From Oxalobacter sp. (lineage in GTDB: Bacteria; Pseudomonadota; Gammaproteobacteria; Burkholderiales; Burkholderiaceae_D): a stretch of 64,000 nt of DNA. The translations under genes and the position numbers were made by a program. Under the pieces are notes generated by a model that did not search any database, had not been told where the DNA came from, and saw only the letters and a list, made by a program, of their open reading frames with translations. Within the stretch, counting starts at the first letter, position 1. Every line of letters starts with the position of its first letter. Below, piece after piece: positions 39,960 to 50,372 of the stretch. The stretch is taken from contig JAHAYL010000002.1 in the NCBI GenBank assembly GCA_018384065.1, positions 1 to 64,000 of the forward strand. Reading direction: 5' to 3'.

Positions 39960-41468
39960 CTAATCCGGAGGTGACCTACCTGCCTGTCCTGTATCTTTGA
40001 CCGGCTCTTCTTGCCGCTGTACTGGATTGTCCCTGCCTGTATCTGTATTGCCGGCAGGCATTCCTTCCGGATGGCTGGCACCGGTCAAAGGTTTCCCGGC
40101 ATCCATTGCTTTCCCGTCTTTCCGGTTTTCCTTTTCCTTCCCGGTTACAGCAGGTTTCTCAAACCTCAAAGCCAATTTATGGTAGAACGATGCTGGACAT
40201 ACCACCTTTGAGACAAAATTCGCAATCAGTGAGACGGCAATCATCGGCATCAGCAGCTCATAACTGCCTGTGATTTCCACCGAAATCACAAAAGCCGTCA
40301 ACGGGGACTGTGTCAGGCCTGAAAGATATGCCACCATCACCAGGATAATCAATGCACGATGTGGAGCAATGTCTGGCAAGACATGGGAAACCATATCCCC
40401 AAGACCACCACCAACAGCCAAGGTCGGCGCAAACAGCCCGCCAGGAAGCCCGCATAATGCGGAAAGCAATGTCCCGGCAAATTTTGCAGGTCCATAGAAC
40501 CAGACATGTGTCGCGGCATCGTTCTCCAAAGCCATTTTTGTCGGGACATAGCCTGTGCCATTGACCAAGCCGTCTGTCGCCAGGCTCAGGCAAGCCATAA
40601 GCAGTCCACATACTGCTGCAAAAGCCATCGGATGGTGTGTCAGTATCCGTCTCAGCCTTTCCGGCAACCCATCTGGTGTTTTCTGCGCCAAAAGGCTGAA
40701 AACCCCTCCAAACAATCCACCGACAACCCCGCAGACCAGAATCGCGGGGATATGTGTTACAAAATCCAGCTCAACATGGTATTTTCCGAAATAGGTGTAA
40801 CTGCCCATGATGACCAAAGACACCAGTCCTGACATCAATACAGTGAAAATTGTCTGGTTATGTCCCCGGTACACATACTTTTTCGCCATTTCTTCCATGG
40901 CAAACATGATTCCGCCGATAGGCGTATTGAACGTTGCTGCAATCCCGGCGGCACCTCCTGCCAACACCAGCATCTGACGGTGTTCCGCCCTTTTCAGCGT
41001 GCCATAGCCGAAGAATATGTGCATGATCGACCCGCCAATCTGCACCATTGGACCCTCGTGGCCAATCGAAGCCCCGATAACCAATCCGCCTATCAACAGC
41101 AGGATACGGCCAATGACAATTCGGACGGAAAGCAGGTTTGATTTTTTCGTGCCATCATGGTCCTCCAGCACCGCGATTGCCTGTGGAATCCCACTACCCT
41201 GCGTCCCTGGGAAAAAACGGCGGCTTACAAAAATCAGCAAGGCATAGCCAACAGGCATATAGACAATGGCACCCCACCCCAGATGACTGGAAATCCATCG
41301 ATTGATTTCATAGCAGACAGTACTGATGTTTGCCATGCTGACACCGGCAATACCAATCAGCAACGGTGCCAGTATCCAGGTCACCATCTGCCGCCATGTG
41401 CGGGCTGTCTTCTGCGCAAGAACCCGCCTGTCATGCTTCGAGGATGGGTCAAAATGAGGAAAAGACAT
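39960..41468 (-). CDS. ClC family chloride channel/transporter
   Basis: A 502-residue polytopic inner-membrane protein of the ClC family. It has the anion-binding GSGIPQ, the gating-glutamate motif in the form GHEGP (usual GREGP) and GIAATFNTPIGGIMFAMEE, as well as the C-terminal GLPGGLFAPTLAVGGG. The gating Glu suggests a Cl-/H+ exchanger, but the Arg-to-His change means ion selectivity is unsure. A hydrophilic Gly/Pro/Lys-rich C-terminal tail extends about 70 residues. It lies downstream of groEL on the same strand, after the groEL terminator, with its own start. Confidence 0.9.
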   Translation of the reverse strand: MSFPHFDPSSKHDRRVLAQKTARTWRQMVTWILAPLLIGIAGVSMANISTVCYEINRWISSHLGWGAIVYMPVGYALLIFVSRRFFPGTQGSGIPQAIAVLEDHDGTKKSNLLSVRIVIGRILLLIGGLVIGASIGHEGPMVQIGGSIMHIFFGYGTLKRAEHRQMLVLAGGAAGIAATFNTPIGGIMFAMEEMAKKYVYRGHNQTIFTVLMSGLVSLVIMGSYTYFGKYHVELDFVTHIPAILVCGVVGGLFGGVFSLLAQKTPDGLPERLRRILTHHPMAFAAVCGLLMACLSLATDGLVNGTGYVPTKMALENDAATHVWFYGPAKFAGTLLSALCGLPGGLFAPTLAVGGGLGDMVSHVLPDIAPHRALIILVMVAYLSGLTQSPLTAFVISVEITGSYELLMPMIAVSLIANFVSKVVCPASFYHKLALRFEKPAVTGKEKENRKDGKAMDAGKPLTGASHPEGMPAGNTDTGRDNPVQRQEEPVKDTGQAGRSPPD

Positions 41469-41568
41469 GATTCAATCAGCCAGGACCTGTTCAGGAATGT
41501 CTATTCTATCGTACAAAACCGTATCAGGCATGACCTCCCCAAAGTGTAAACAGGTCTTTCCCAGCATA

Positions 41569-41605
41569 AAAAAAGGCCCGCGGACTGTTGATCCGCAGGC
41601 CTTCA
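41569..41605 (-). terminator. Terminator of groESL
   Basis: On the minus strand GGCC-t-GCGGA, loop TCAACAG... wait-free stem with TCCGC-g-GGCC is followed by TTTTTTT. It lies about 30 bases after the groEL stop codon. Confidence 0.85.
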
Positions 41606-41635
41606 TCTTGAATGGGTAAACCCATGGAGGGATGA

Positions 41636-43291
<1,656 letters not shown>

Positions 43292-43340
43292 CTAAAATCT
43301 TTTGATACGATGGATTTCTGACTTGCAGACCAAACAGCCG

Positions 43341-43631
43341 TTACTGTTCGATAATAGCCATGACATCGGATTCACGCATGACGAGCAGTTCTTCGCCATC
43401 AACCTTTACTGCCTGACCGGAATATTTGCCGAACAGGACAAAATCACCGACCTTGACATCAAGAGGCAGCACCTTGCCGTCTTCCAGCACCTTGCCATTC
43501 CCGACAGCCAGAACCTCACCCTGGTCTGGTTTTTCTGCGGCGGCATCCGGAATGATCAGACCAGATGCCGTTGTGGTTGTCTGTTCAACGCGTTTGATGA
43601 TGATACGGTCTTGCAAAGGACGAAGTTTCAT
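43341..43631 (-). CDS. groES: Co-chaperonin GroES (Hsp10)
   Basis: The 96-residue cap of the GroEL cage. It shows the start [14 protein letters not shown], the mobile loop around [11 protein letters not shown], and the conserved roof loop and [17 protein letters not shown] operator and a sigma-32 promoter lie upstream. Confidence 0.99.
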   Translation of the reverse strand: MKLRPLQDRIIIKRVEQTTTTASGLIIPDAAAEKPDQGEVLAVGNGKVLEDGKVLPLDVKVGDFVLFGKYSGQAVKVDGEELLVMRESDVMAIIEQ

Positions 43632-43728
43632 AACAATTCCTTATAAAATCTATCTGGTTAATCCACCCGGTCATGCCGCGTGGACGGGTATTTTTCCTTC
43701 AATCAAAGAACAGGAACAGAGGCTGTTG

Positions 43729-43755
43729 TTAGCACTCTCCCTTAACGAGTGCTAA
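43729..43755. promoter_or_regulatory. CIRCE operator upstream of groES
   Basis: A perfect TTAGCACTC-N9-GAGTGCTAA. It lies just downstream of the sigma-32 -10 element, so bound HrcA would block initiation or early elongation of groESL. Confidence 0.96.
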
Positions 43756-43756
43756 G

Positions 43757-43784
43757 TATATGGGCGGGACTTTGGGATTTCAAG
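43757..43784 (-). promoter_or_regulatory. Sigma-32 promoter of groESL
   Basis: The minus strand has CTTGAAA (43778-43784), a 13-base spacer and CCCATATA (43757-43764), close to the sigma-32 consensus. It abuts the CIRCE operator, giving dual activation and repression. Confidence 0.85.
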
Positions 43785-43842
43785 GGCAACAGGAAAATAA
43801 ATTTCCAATGCCATTCATCTTTGTTTCCATAGAAATGGCATC

Positions 43843-43887
43843 AAAAAAGGACGGACCTCCCAACGGTGCTGGGATGCCTGCCCTTTT
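43843..43887 (-). terminator. Probable terminator of the feo operon
   Basis: On the minus strand an imperfect GC-rich stem (AAAAGGGCAGG with CCGTCCTTTTTT, inner CCCA with TGGG) ends in a T-run. It lies just past the last FeoB-associated gene and before the groES promoter. Confidence 0.6.
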
Positions 43888-43909
43888 CAATTCCCAAACA
43901 AATGGGAAA

Positions 43910-44152
43910 TCACTGTTGTCCAAGTCCATCGAGATGATCCTGTGCTTTTCCACAGCAGCAACAGGATGAAGATGATGAGACATCTTCCTTCCCAGGTTTC
44001 TGATGGGACTGGCAAGACATGCCTGCACTGCAACCGCAATCGCAGCTGCTGGAGCAGAAAGCTGACTTGCCCTGCCGGACCTTACGGATTATATTGAAGA
44101 TGATCAATGCAACAACAATCACCAACCCGCCGCCGACAATAACCGTTCCCAT
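43910..44152 (-). CDS. FeoB-associated Cys-rich membrane protein, second copy
   Basis: An 80-residue small membrane protein. One N-terminal transmembrane helix (MGTVIVGGGLVIVVALIIFN) is followed by basic residues and a cysteine-rich cytoplasmic tail (CSSSCDCGC and CCCCG). This is the FeoB-associated family (PF12669-type), thought to assist or regulate FeoB. A GGAGG ribosome-binding site precedes the ATG. It follows a closely similar gene, making a tandem pair. Confidence 0.85.
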   Translation of the reverse strand: MGTVIVGGGLVIVVALIIFNIIRKVRQGKSAFCSSSCDCGCSAGMSCQSHQKPGKEDVSSSSSCCCCGKAQDHLDGLGQQ

Positions 44153-44167
44153 GACGGTTCCTCCTTT

Positions 44168-44383
44168 TCAGGGAATCCGCTTATAAAAACGGATTGCCTT
44201 TTCTTTGACAACGGACTGACCGGCAGTCACATTCCCGGATTGACAGATGGCATTCGCGCCACAGGCATTGCAACTGACACCATCACAGAGGATGGATTTC
44301 CCTTGGCGGTATCTACGGACCATGCTGAGGATGACCAACCCAACAACAATCACCAATCCGCCGCCGACAATGATGGTTCCCAC
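44168..44383 (-). CDS. FeoB-associated Cys-rich membrane protein, first copy
   Basis: A small single-helix protein like its neighbour, with the same VGTIIVGGGLVIVVGL start and a shorter Cys tail (LCDGVSCNACGANAICQ). I favour the GTG at 44383, which aligns with the ATG of the second copy and has GGGGGA upstream; an ATG at 44422 overlaps the end of feoB. The Cys tail has fewer cysteines than the second copy. It is probably co-translated with feoB. Confidence 0.8.
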   Translation of the reverse strand: MGTIIVGGGLVIVVGLVILSMVRRYRQGKSILCDGVSCNACGANAICQSGNVTAGQSVVKEKAIRFYKRIP

Positions 44384-44399
44384 GCTATTCCCCCTACCG

Positions 44400-46550
44400 T
44401 CAAGATGCCTGCTGTCCTTCACTGACCACTTTCACCGCTTTCTCAACATACCCCTTACGGAAAAGCATGTAAACGGCAAAGACGACCAATGCACAGGCAA
44501 CCGCTGTCCAGAATCCGAACAATCCTGTTGTGAGCCACATACCGATCTGATAGAAGCAGAGGACGGTACACCAAGCGAAAACACATTGGTAGCCGATGGC
44601 GAACAGGAACCATTTCCAGTTGTTCATTTCGCGGCGGATTGCACCCATTGCGGCAAAACACGGCGCACACAGCAGGTTGAAAACCAGCATGGACCAAGCG
44701 GACAACCAGGTATAGTTGGCAGCAAGCTGTGCCCAGATTTCATCTCCGGCTTCTTCGACTTCCTCAAAACCATACAGGATGCCAAAGGTGCCAACCAGGT
44801 TTTCTTTTGCAATCAGACCTGTGATGGTCGCGACAACCGCTTTCCAGTCTCCCCAGCCAAGTGGCGTAAACAGCCAGTTCACACCATTACCGACCGCCGC
44901 CAGGACACTGTCTTCCATATCTTCAACCATACCCCATCCGCCTTCTGCCCATCCATAAGTAGACATGAACCAGATAAGGATGGTGGACAGCAGGATGATG
45001 GTGCCTGCCTTCTTGATGAAACTGGAACCACGTTCCCAAGTCGTCCGGGCAAGCGTACCGATACGCGGGAAACGGTAAGGCGGCAGCTCCATAACGAAAG
45101 GAGCGGGATCACCGGCAAAAATCCGGGTTTTCTTCAGGATGATCCCTGAGATGATAATAGCTGCGATGCCCGTGAAATAAGCCGCTGGTGCCACCCACCA
45201 GGCACCGTTGAAGACTGCACCCGCAAACATCGCAATGATTGGCAACTTCGCACTGCATGGTATGAATGTCGTGGTCATGACAGTCATACGACGGTCTGCC
45301 TCGTTCTCAATGGTCCTTGATGCCATCACCCCGGGAATACCGCAACCGGTACCAATCAGGATTGGAATGAACGATTTTCCGGACAGTCCGAACTTATGGA
45401 AAATACGGTCGAGGATGAATGCAACCCGCGCCATATAGCCACAGGATTCAACGATACCCAGCATGATGAAAAGCAGAAGGATCTGGGGAACAAACCCCAA
45501 GACAGCACCGACACCGGCAACAATCCCATCAAGAATCAGGCCTGACAGCCATTCATCGACCTCCATGCTTTCCAGCCATCCCCCGACAGCTTCCGGAACC
45601 ATTTCACCAAAGAACTCATCATTGACCCAATCAGTGATGAATTCACCCAGAGAATGCATCGCCACATAATAGATGCCGGTAATCACCATGATGAATATCG
45701 GCAATGCCAGGAAACGGTTGGTGACAATCCGGTCAATCTTATCGGAAGTGGAAACCTGCTTCGGTGCCGCATGCAGGCTGGCGGAAACCAGCTTGCCAAC
45801 CCATTCATAACGTTCCATGGACATGATGCTTTCGCTGTCATTGTCCAGTTCCTCTTCGCAGGTGATGATGTCCTTTTCGATATGCGCAACCTGTTCAGGC
45901 GTCAGTCCCAGTTTATCCGCAATCTTCCTGTCGCGTTCAAACAGGCGGATGGCATACCAATGCTGGATATTTTCAGGCTGGTCATGCAAGACGGCTTCCT
46001 CAATATGTGCCAGTGCATGTTCCAAAGCGCCGCTGTAATGATGACGGGCGACTTTCGGCCTGTTGCCTGCTGCCTGCAGGACCTGGCCAACCGCCTCTTC
46101 AATCCCGGTTTCCTCCAATGCAGAAATGGCGACAACCGGACAACCCAACCTCTCAGAAAGGGTTCCTACATCAAGGATATCGCCATTCTTTTTCAGCAGG
46201 TCAAACATGTTGACTGCAACAACAACCGGCAATCCCAGTTCAATAAGCTGGGTTGTGAGGTACAGGTTGCGCTCAAGATTGGTCCCGTCAACGATATTCA
46301 GGATAACTTCCGGTTTTTCATCGACCAAATAGGTCCGGGCTATGATTTCTTCAGGGGAATAAGGGGAAAGGGAATAAATACCCGGCAGGTCCGTCACGGA
46401 GATATCAGGATGTCCTTTCAGACGGCCTTCTTTTTTCTCAACAGTGACTCCAGGCCAGTTGCCGACAGACTGGCGTAGGCCTGTCAAGGCATTGAACAGC
46501 GTTGTCTTGCCGCAGTTTGGATTCCCGGCAAGCGCAATACGGATACTCAT
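44400..46550 (-). CDS. feoB: Ferrous iron transporter FeoB
   Basis: The 716-residue inner-membrane Fe2+ transporter with a cytoplasmic G-protein domain. G1 is GNPNCGKTTLFNALTG near residue 9, with DLPGIYSL (G3) and NMFD (G4). A helical regulatory domain follows, then a membrane domain with Gate motifs such as ETCGYMARVAF-like (here VESCGYMARVAF) and GCGIPGVMASRTI. Length is standard for the family. It is preceded by two feoA genes and followed by two FeoB-associated genes. Confidence 0.97.
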   Translation of the reverse strand: MSIRIALAGNPNCGKTTLFNALTGLRQSVGNWPGVTVEKKEGRLKGHPDISVTDLPGIYSLSPYSPEEIIARTYLVDEKPEVILNIVDGTNLERNLYLTTQLIELGLPVVVAVNMFDLLKKNGDILDVGTLSERLGCPVVAISALEETGIEEAVGQVLQAAGNRPKVARHHYSGALEHALAHIEEAVLHDQPENIQHWYAIRLFERDRKIADKLGLTPEQVAHIEKDIITCEEELDNDSESIMSMERYEWVGKLVSASLHAAPKQVSTSDKIDRIVTNRFLALPIFIMVITGIYYVAMHSLGEFITDWVNDEFFGEMVPEAVGGWLESMEVDEWLSGLILDGIVAGVGAVLGFVPQILLLFIMLGIVESCGYMARVAFILDRIFHKFGLSGKSFIPILIGTGCGIPGVMASRTIENEADRRMTVMTTTFIPCSAKLPIIAMFAGAVFNGAWWVAPAAYFTGIAAIIISGIILKKTRIFAGDPAPFVMELPPYRFPRIGTLARTTWERGSSFIKKAGTIILLSTILIWFMSTYGWAEGGWGMVEDMEDSVLAAVGNGVNWLFTPLGWGDWKAVVATITGLIAKENLVGTFGILYGFEEVEEAGDEIWAQLAANYTWLSAWSMLVFNLLCAPCFAAMGAIRREMNNWKWFLFAIGYQCVFAWCTVLCFYQIGMWLTTGLFGFWTAVACALVVFAVYMLFRKGYVEKAVKVVSEGQQAS

Positions 46551-46585
46551 GTTTTTGCTTTACAGATAAAAAACTGACAGGCCTT

Positions 46586-46819
46586 CTATTCCTCAACTTC
46601 AATCATCCCAGCATCCGCTGACCTGAAAGAAAGCTGATAATTCCTGACAGAAACCTCAATCGGGTCTCCCAAAGGCGCAACCTTGACCACTTGGATGGAA
46701 ACACCTTTGATGATACCCATATCCATCATCCGACGGCGGGTCGCCCCTTCACCATGAAGCCTCTTCACGGTAACGGTCTCACCAACTGCAACATCTTTCA
46801 GGGTCCTCATACCTGTCAT
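46586..46819 (-). CDS. feoA: FeoA domain protein, second
   Basis: A 77-residue SH3-like FeoA protein (RTLKDVAVGETVTVKRLHG, MMDMGIIKGVSI, DPIEVSVRNYQLSFR). FeoA is a small cytoplasmic partner that stimulates FeoB. Its start overlaps the end of the first feoA by four bases, and feoB begins 36 bases after it. Confidence 0.93.
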   Translation of the reverse strand: MTGMRTLKDVAVGETVTVKRLHGEGATRRRMMDMGIIKGVSIQVVKVAPLGDPIEVSVRNYQLSFRSADAGMIEVEE

Positions 46820-47037
46820 TCCTTTGAAACCAGAATGTGTCCAGTCACATCCTTGCCAAGCGCAATACGGGAATCCTTGACTTTGACAATCAAGCTGCCG
46901 TTCATATCACTCACGACCGTAATCACCTCACCAACCGAAAAACCCAGGTTTTCCAGAAAACGCCTGGTTTCTTCCTTGCCGGTAATCCGTCCAATCCTCA
47001 AGGGGCTTCCTTTTTCTGCAAGCAACAGAGGTAACAT
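46816..47037 (-). CDS. feoA: FeoA domain protein, first
   Basis: About 73 residues with FeoA features (PLRIGRITGKEETRRFLENL, GFSVGEVITVV, SRIALGKDVTGHI). I start at the ATG at 47037, which has GGAGG upstream; the frame continues 12 codons further. A TATAAT on the minus strand (47062-47067) upstream is a likely -10, without a good -35, as expected for a regulated promoter. Paired feoA genes before feoB are common in some anaerobes. Confidence 0.9.
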   Translation of the reverse strand: MLPLLLAEKGSPLRIGRITGKEETRRFLENLGFSVGEVITVVSDMNGSLIVKVKDSRIALGKDVTGHILVSKE

Positions 47038-47144
47038 CCATACTCCTCCAGTCAAACAGATATTATAAACCAAGCTCCATCAAGAAACCCTTATAAGAAC
47101 TATGCTGGACAGTGTTTCATTGCCATCAGGAAACCCGTTTCCAA

Positions 47145-48257
47145 TCAGAAGTTATGGGTAATCCCGAACTGGACACCGGTCATTGAATCAGTTGCCACAC
47201 CATTGTTGTTGTAGATGGAACCGACATCATCATTGCTGCTGTCGGTATAGGACACCATCCCGTACAGCTGGGTGCGTTTGGACAGGTCATAGGTATAGCC
47301 CAACGCATACTTGTTGGCATTCCCGCCCTTGAGATAATCGTTGCCATCCATCAAAGCACGGTTGTAGGCGAACTTGACGGTGCTTGCGCCAAACCCATAA
47401 GCCAGGCCGATTTCCCATTCCTGCTGCTGGATACCCGTGCTTTCAACAAAATCATCCCCTTCGCCGAGACGCCAGTCACCCAGGTCCTTGACCTGGGATT
47501 TCTGATACCCCAGGGAAACCCGGAAATCCCCGATGGAATAGGCGCCACCGACGTTCCAGACCCAGGATTTATCTGAATCTGCGACACGGGTGAAGTTGGC
47601 CGTCAGGAACAGGTCATCATTGTCATAACGCAGGGAAACCCCGAACCCGTCATTCCTGATTCCCCGTTTATGGGAGAACGTGCCATCGTCATTCTCAACC
47701 CGCTGATGGGAATCGGTTCCCAAGGTATAGGTTGCCCCGAAAGAGAAACCGGACCACTCCGGTGAGTCATAGCGGAGGGTGTTGGAAATCTGTTCGGAAC
47801 GGGTCAGGTTGTACTTCGCCAGACCAGAACCCGTTGACAGTTGTTCAAACGGGTCGATTTCCTTGAAATACTCGACGGACATCTCATTGACGCGCCCAAG
47901 GCGGATATGACCGAAATCACCCTTGATGCCGACATTGGCGGCACCAAGCCAGTCAATATGCCGTTCCCCTTTTAGCCGGGCAGCCAAGGTATCATGGAAC
48001 CCTTCACTTTCTTTATAGCCACCGTCGTAGAGTTGGAACTGCTTTTCCAACTGGAAGGTCGCCTTATAGCCACCGCCAAGGTCTTCAGTCCCCTTGAAGC
48101 CGATGACATTGTCTTCATTCTCTTCCATCCGGGTATCTGTGCCGGTTTCCTTGACATAACCGGTATCGACAGTCCCGTAAATCCGGACATTGGTCTGTGC
48201 ATAAGCCGCTGTGCCGGCAAGGGTCAGCAGGGCAGCAACGAGTATTTTCTTGTTCAT
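47145..48257 (-). CDS. Gram-negative porin
   Basis: A 370-residue outer-membrane porin of the Burkholderiales type (porin_4). Signal peptide MNKKILVAALLTLAGTAAYA, then SVR-like NVRIYGTVDTGYV and GFKGTEDLGGGYKATFQLEKQF, and the terminal strand ends in phenylalanine (GITHNF), the export signature of barrel proteins. Many short beta-strand segments fit a 16-stranded barrel. Solute preference cannot be read from the sequence. Confidence 0.95.
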   Translation of the reverse strand: MNKKILVAALLTLAGTAAYAQTNVRIYGTVDTGYVKETGTDTRMEENEDNVIGFKGTEDLGGGYKATFQLEKQFQLYDGGYKESEGFHDTLAARLKGERHIDWLGAANVGIKGDFGHIRLGRVNEMSVEYFKEIDPFEQLSTGSGLAKYNLTRSEQISNTLRYDSPEWSGFSFGATYTLGTDSHQRVENDDGTFSHKRGIRNDGFGVSLRYDNDDLFLTANFTRVADSDKSWVWNVGGAYSIGDFRVSLGYQKSQVKDLGDWRLGEGDDFVESTGIQQQEWEIGLAYGFGASTVKFAYNRALMDGNDYLKGGNANKYALGYTYDLSKRTQLYGMVSYTDSSNDDVGSIYNNNGVATDSMTGVQFGITHNF

Positions 48258-48552
48258 AATCTGTAGGGATAAAAATCAAATCAACTTTGAATCACCTGAA
48301 GGTGTTCTGGATCAGGATGCTGATATCAAACCATCAGTGAAAAGAAAAAATGTACTGGTGTTTTTCTTTGGTTCCTGATGGCAGGATGATCCCGGACCAC
48401 GCATAAAATTCATTCAGTTCCTTATGCCATTGGATGATTTCCCTTTTCACTGGTGAATAGGCAGTACCTGGTTCTCAATCCATATGACATAGAGGTTTTC
48501 AGGAAATCCTTTCCCATAAGGGGGAAGGCATTCCTTGTCAATTGACATCAGG
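48258..48552 (-). other. Intergenic region upstream of the porin gene
   Basis: This stretch of 295 bases lies between the porin and the gene at 48553. An imperfect stem is seen around 48331-48381: CCATCAG with CTGATGG, and the inner AAAGAAAAA with TTTTTCTTT. It probably carries the porin promoter and an mRNA leader. I see no gene here. Confidence 0.4.
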
Positions 48553-48861
48553 CTAATTGTTCATGCGGTTCCAGTCAGTGATTGGGGTTCTGGTCTGGAC
48601 AATGGTGAGGCAGAGCAGGACCATGCCTGCAAAAAGAGGAAGGATGGGAGATGGTTGTAAGGCCTGTGATGAAGGGGGGACAGTGCCTGTCTTTTCCAAG
48701 GTATGTCCTGCTTCAGCCAGGCAGGTGCAGACCACGCAATGACCGTCATCGCAATGGTGGTGGGTGCTTTCCACCAAGGGTATCAGGGACTGGAGGAATA
48801 GCAGGCAGATGATTGCCAGCATACCGGTCCACAGGGTCTTTTTCCGGAAAAAGTCAGTCAT
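48553..48861 (-). CDS. Small membrane protein with His/Cys-rich motif
   Basis: About 102 residues with a basic N-terminus, a first hydrophobic segment, an exposed metal-binding-like motif THHHCDDGHCVVCTC, and a second transmembrane helix. The closest type I know is DUF2946-like small metal-associated proteins. It starts at 48861, eight bases inside the end of the Zur-like regulator gene, so it is translationally coupled to it. The role in metal handling is inferred. Confidence 0.6.
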   Translation of the reverse strand: MTDFFRKKTLWTGMLAIICLLFLQSLIPLVESTHHHCDDGHCVVCTCLAEAGHTLEKTGTVPPSSQALQPSPILPLFAGMVLLCLTIVQTRTPITDWNRMNN

Positions 48862-49312
48862 GATGGCATCGATTGTCCGAAAAAGAGGATGCGGTTCCAG
48901 AGGAACAGCGGTTGCATAGGCCATAGAAGACTGTCCGTGCGGGATCCAAGGCAAAATGATGTGTCTGGCTCAAATGACCGGACAGGGCTTCAATTTCTTT
49001 GCAGGTCAGATGGATCAGGATGCCACAGTGCTCGCATTTGCAGTGAAAGCATGGCGTGTGATGATGGATATGTTTTTCTCCCAGGAATTCATAACAGTAA
49101 CCTTGGCTGCCATCAATGGTGTACCGTGCAAGCAGCCCTTCTTTCAGCATACGGTCCAGATGCCGGTAGATGGTGGCTGTTGAGAGTTTTACCCCAGATT
49201 CCTGGAAATGTTTACGGATGTCCATAGCCGTAACATGATTGGCCTCTGTGGATTTCATGTAGTCCAGCATCTGCATGAACTGCTTTGTCTGATAAGTTGA
49301 ATGGGAGACCAT
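48854..49312 (-). CDS. Fur-family regulator, Zur-like
   Basis: A 152-residue Fur-family regulator with a winged helix (MDIRKHFQESGVKLSTATIYRHLDRMLKEGLL) and a metal site HIHHHTPCFHCKCEHCGILIHL. The Cys pair and the C-terminal Cys pair (CNRC) are typical of Zur/Fur structural zinc sites. It is distinct from Fur at 39402. The frame extends to 49369, but the ATG at 49312 keeps the palindromic operator in the promoter. Which metal it senses is not determined; zinc is likely. Confidence 0.75.
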   Translation of the reverse strand: MVSHSTYQTKQFMQMLDYMKSTEANHVTAMDIRKHFQESGVKLSTATIYRHLDRMLKEGLLARYTIDGSQGYCYEFLGEKHIHHHTPCFHCKCEHCGILIHLTCKEIEALSGHLSQTHHFALDPARTVFYGLCNRCSSGTASSFSDNRCHHD

Positions 49313-49321
49313 ACCGGGGAC

Positions 49322-49351
49322 TGTAAATTTGAGAACCGTTCTCATATTACA
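49322..49351. promoter_or_regulatory. Palindromic operator upstream of the Zur-like gene
   Basis: TGTAA-ATTT-GAGAAC-C-GTTCTC-ATA-TTACA: a perfect inner dyad (49331-49343) inside near-palindromic outer arms, ending nine bases before the chosen start. A TTGACA on the minus strand (49375-49380) may be the -35. This looks like an autoregulatory operator. Confidence 0.6.
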
Positions 49352-49465
49352 TGAAAGCAATAGCTGCAATCAACTGTCAAGGAACAGGTTTTCAGCGGAT
49401 ATGGTCAGTTATCCTGCCAAACAGCGGGAAACACAGGGAAGGGAAAAGGTCTGGTTGTTGACTGT

Positions 49466-50239
49466 TCAGCGCCTGAAGATGTCAAATGCGTTATCCGGAT
49501 TGTAAGATGGTGCCTGTGTCAGGGTGAATTCAACCGTCGGGTCTGCCTGGCAGACTGTAATCAGCAGGTCTTCAGGCTGCCGCAGGGTTTTCCATTCAAA
49601 GCGGTTGTCTGCCAAGCAGTCTGTCTGCCAGAAAAGGTCGTCATGGATACCGCCATGTTTGCTGGAAAGCAGTTTGTAGCATGCTTCTTTGCGTGTCCAT
49701 AGTTCATAGTAACCCCGATGCCATTCATCAGATGGCAAGGCTGACAGCCAGGCGTTTTCATGGGCATTGAATGCGGTTTCTGCTGGTGTGGCGATTTCCC
49801 GTTCCTTGTCTACGACTTCAATATCCAGTCCTGTCAGGCGTGAGCGGCTGATGGCACAGACAGCATGGTCATAACGGTATGCCAGGCTGTAATAAAGGGG
49901 GGCCGCCAGAGGGGGCATTGCGCGCAGCTGGGGTACGTTGCTCCGGCGTTCAATCAGGGCAAGTCCGTGTATCGGACGGTCCTGCAGCCTTGAAACAGCG
50001 TATTTTGCCAGCAGCCTGCCGACCACAAACTGGATACGCCGCTGTTTCCGGCTGAGTTCACTGTAACGGATGACAGAACTTTCGTGCAGGATGCCGACGA
50101 TGTCTTCCGGCATCAGGACAGGCAGTTTCCTGATATCGAGCAGCCACAGCGAGCAGTCAGGGAGGATGTCCTGTTTCTGGACAAGGGAATCAAGCATTTC
50201 CGGTGAGAAAGGAGTGTCAGGCATAGGGTTGGCATCCAT
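49466..50239 (-). CDS. 4'-phosphopantetheinyl transferase (Sfp type)
   Basis: Transfers phosphopantetheine from CoA to a carrier-protein serine. The 257 residues show the magnesium motif GLDIEVVD and the second motif WTRKEACYKL, plus the SLAYRYDHAVCAIS core. Such enzymes activate fatty-acid, polyketide or siderophore carrier proteins. No such pathway is adjacent in this window, so the substrate is unknown. Confidence 0.85.
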   Translation of the reverse strand: MDANPMPDTPFSPEMLDSLVQKQDILPDCSLWLLDIRKLPVLMPEDIVGILHESSVIRYSELSRKQRRIQFVVGRLLAKYAVSRLQDRPIHGLALIERRSNVPQLRAMPPLAAPLYYSLAYRYDHAVCAISRSRLTGLDIEVVDKEREIATPAETAFNAHENAWLSALPSDEWHRGYYELWTRKEACYKLLSSKHGGIHDDLFWQTDCLADNRFEWKTLRQPEDLLITVCQADPTVEFTLTQAPSYNPDNAFDIFRR

Positions 50240-50372
50240 CAGGTTGAGTATCTGGAAGCCCTTATTTTAATGGATGGAGGCGGTCATCTGGGGAAGGTGC
50301 CTCTGAAAATTCCATCTTCTATCTGGTTGGGCTATGATGGCTGGAACGGTATCTGAGGGAGAAAGGGCGGTT

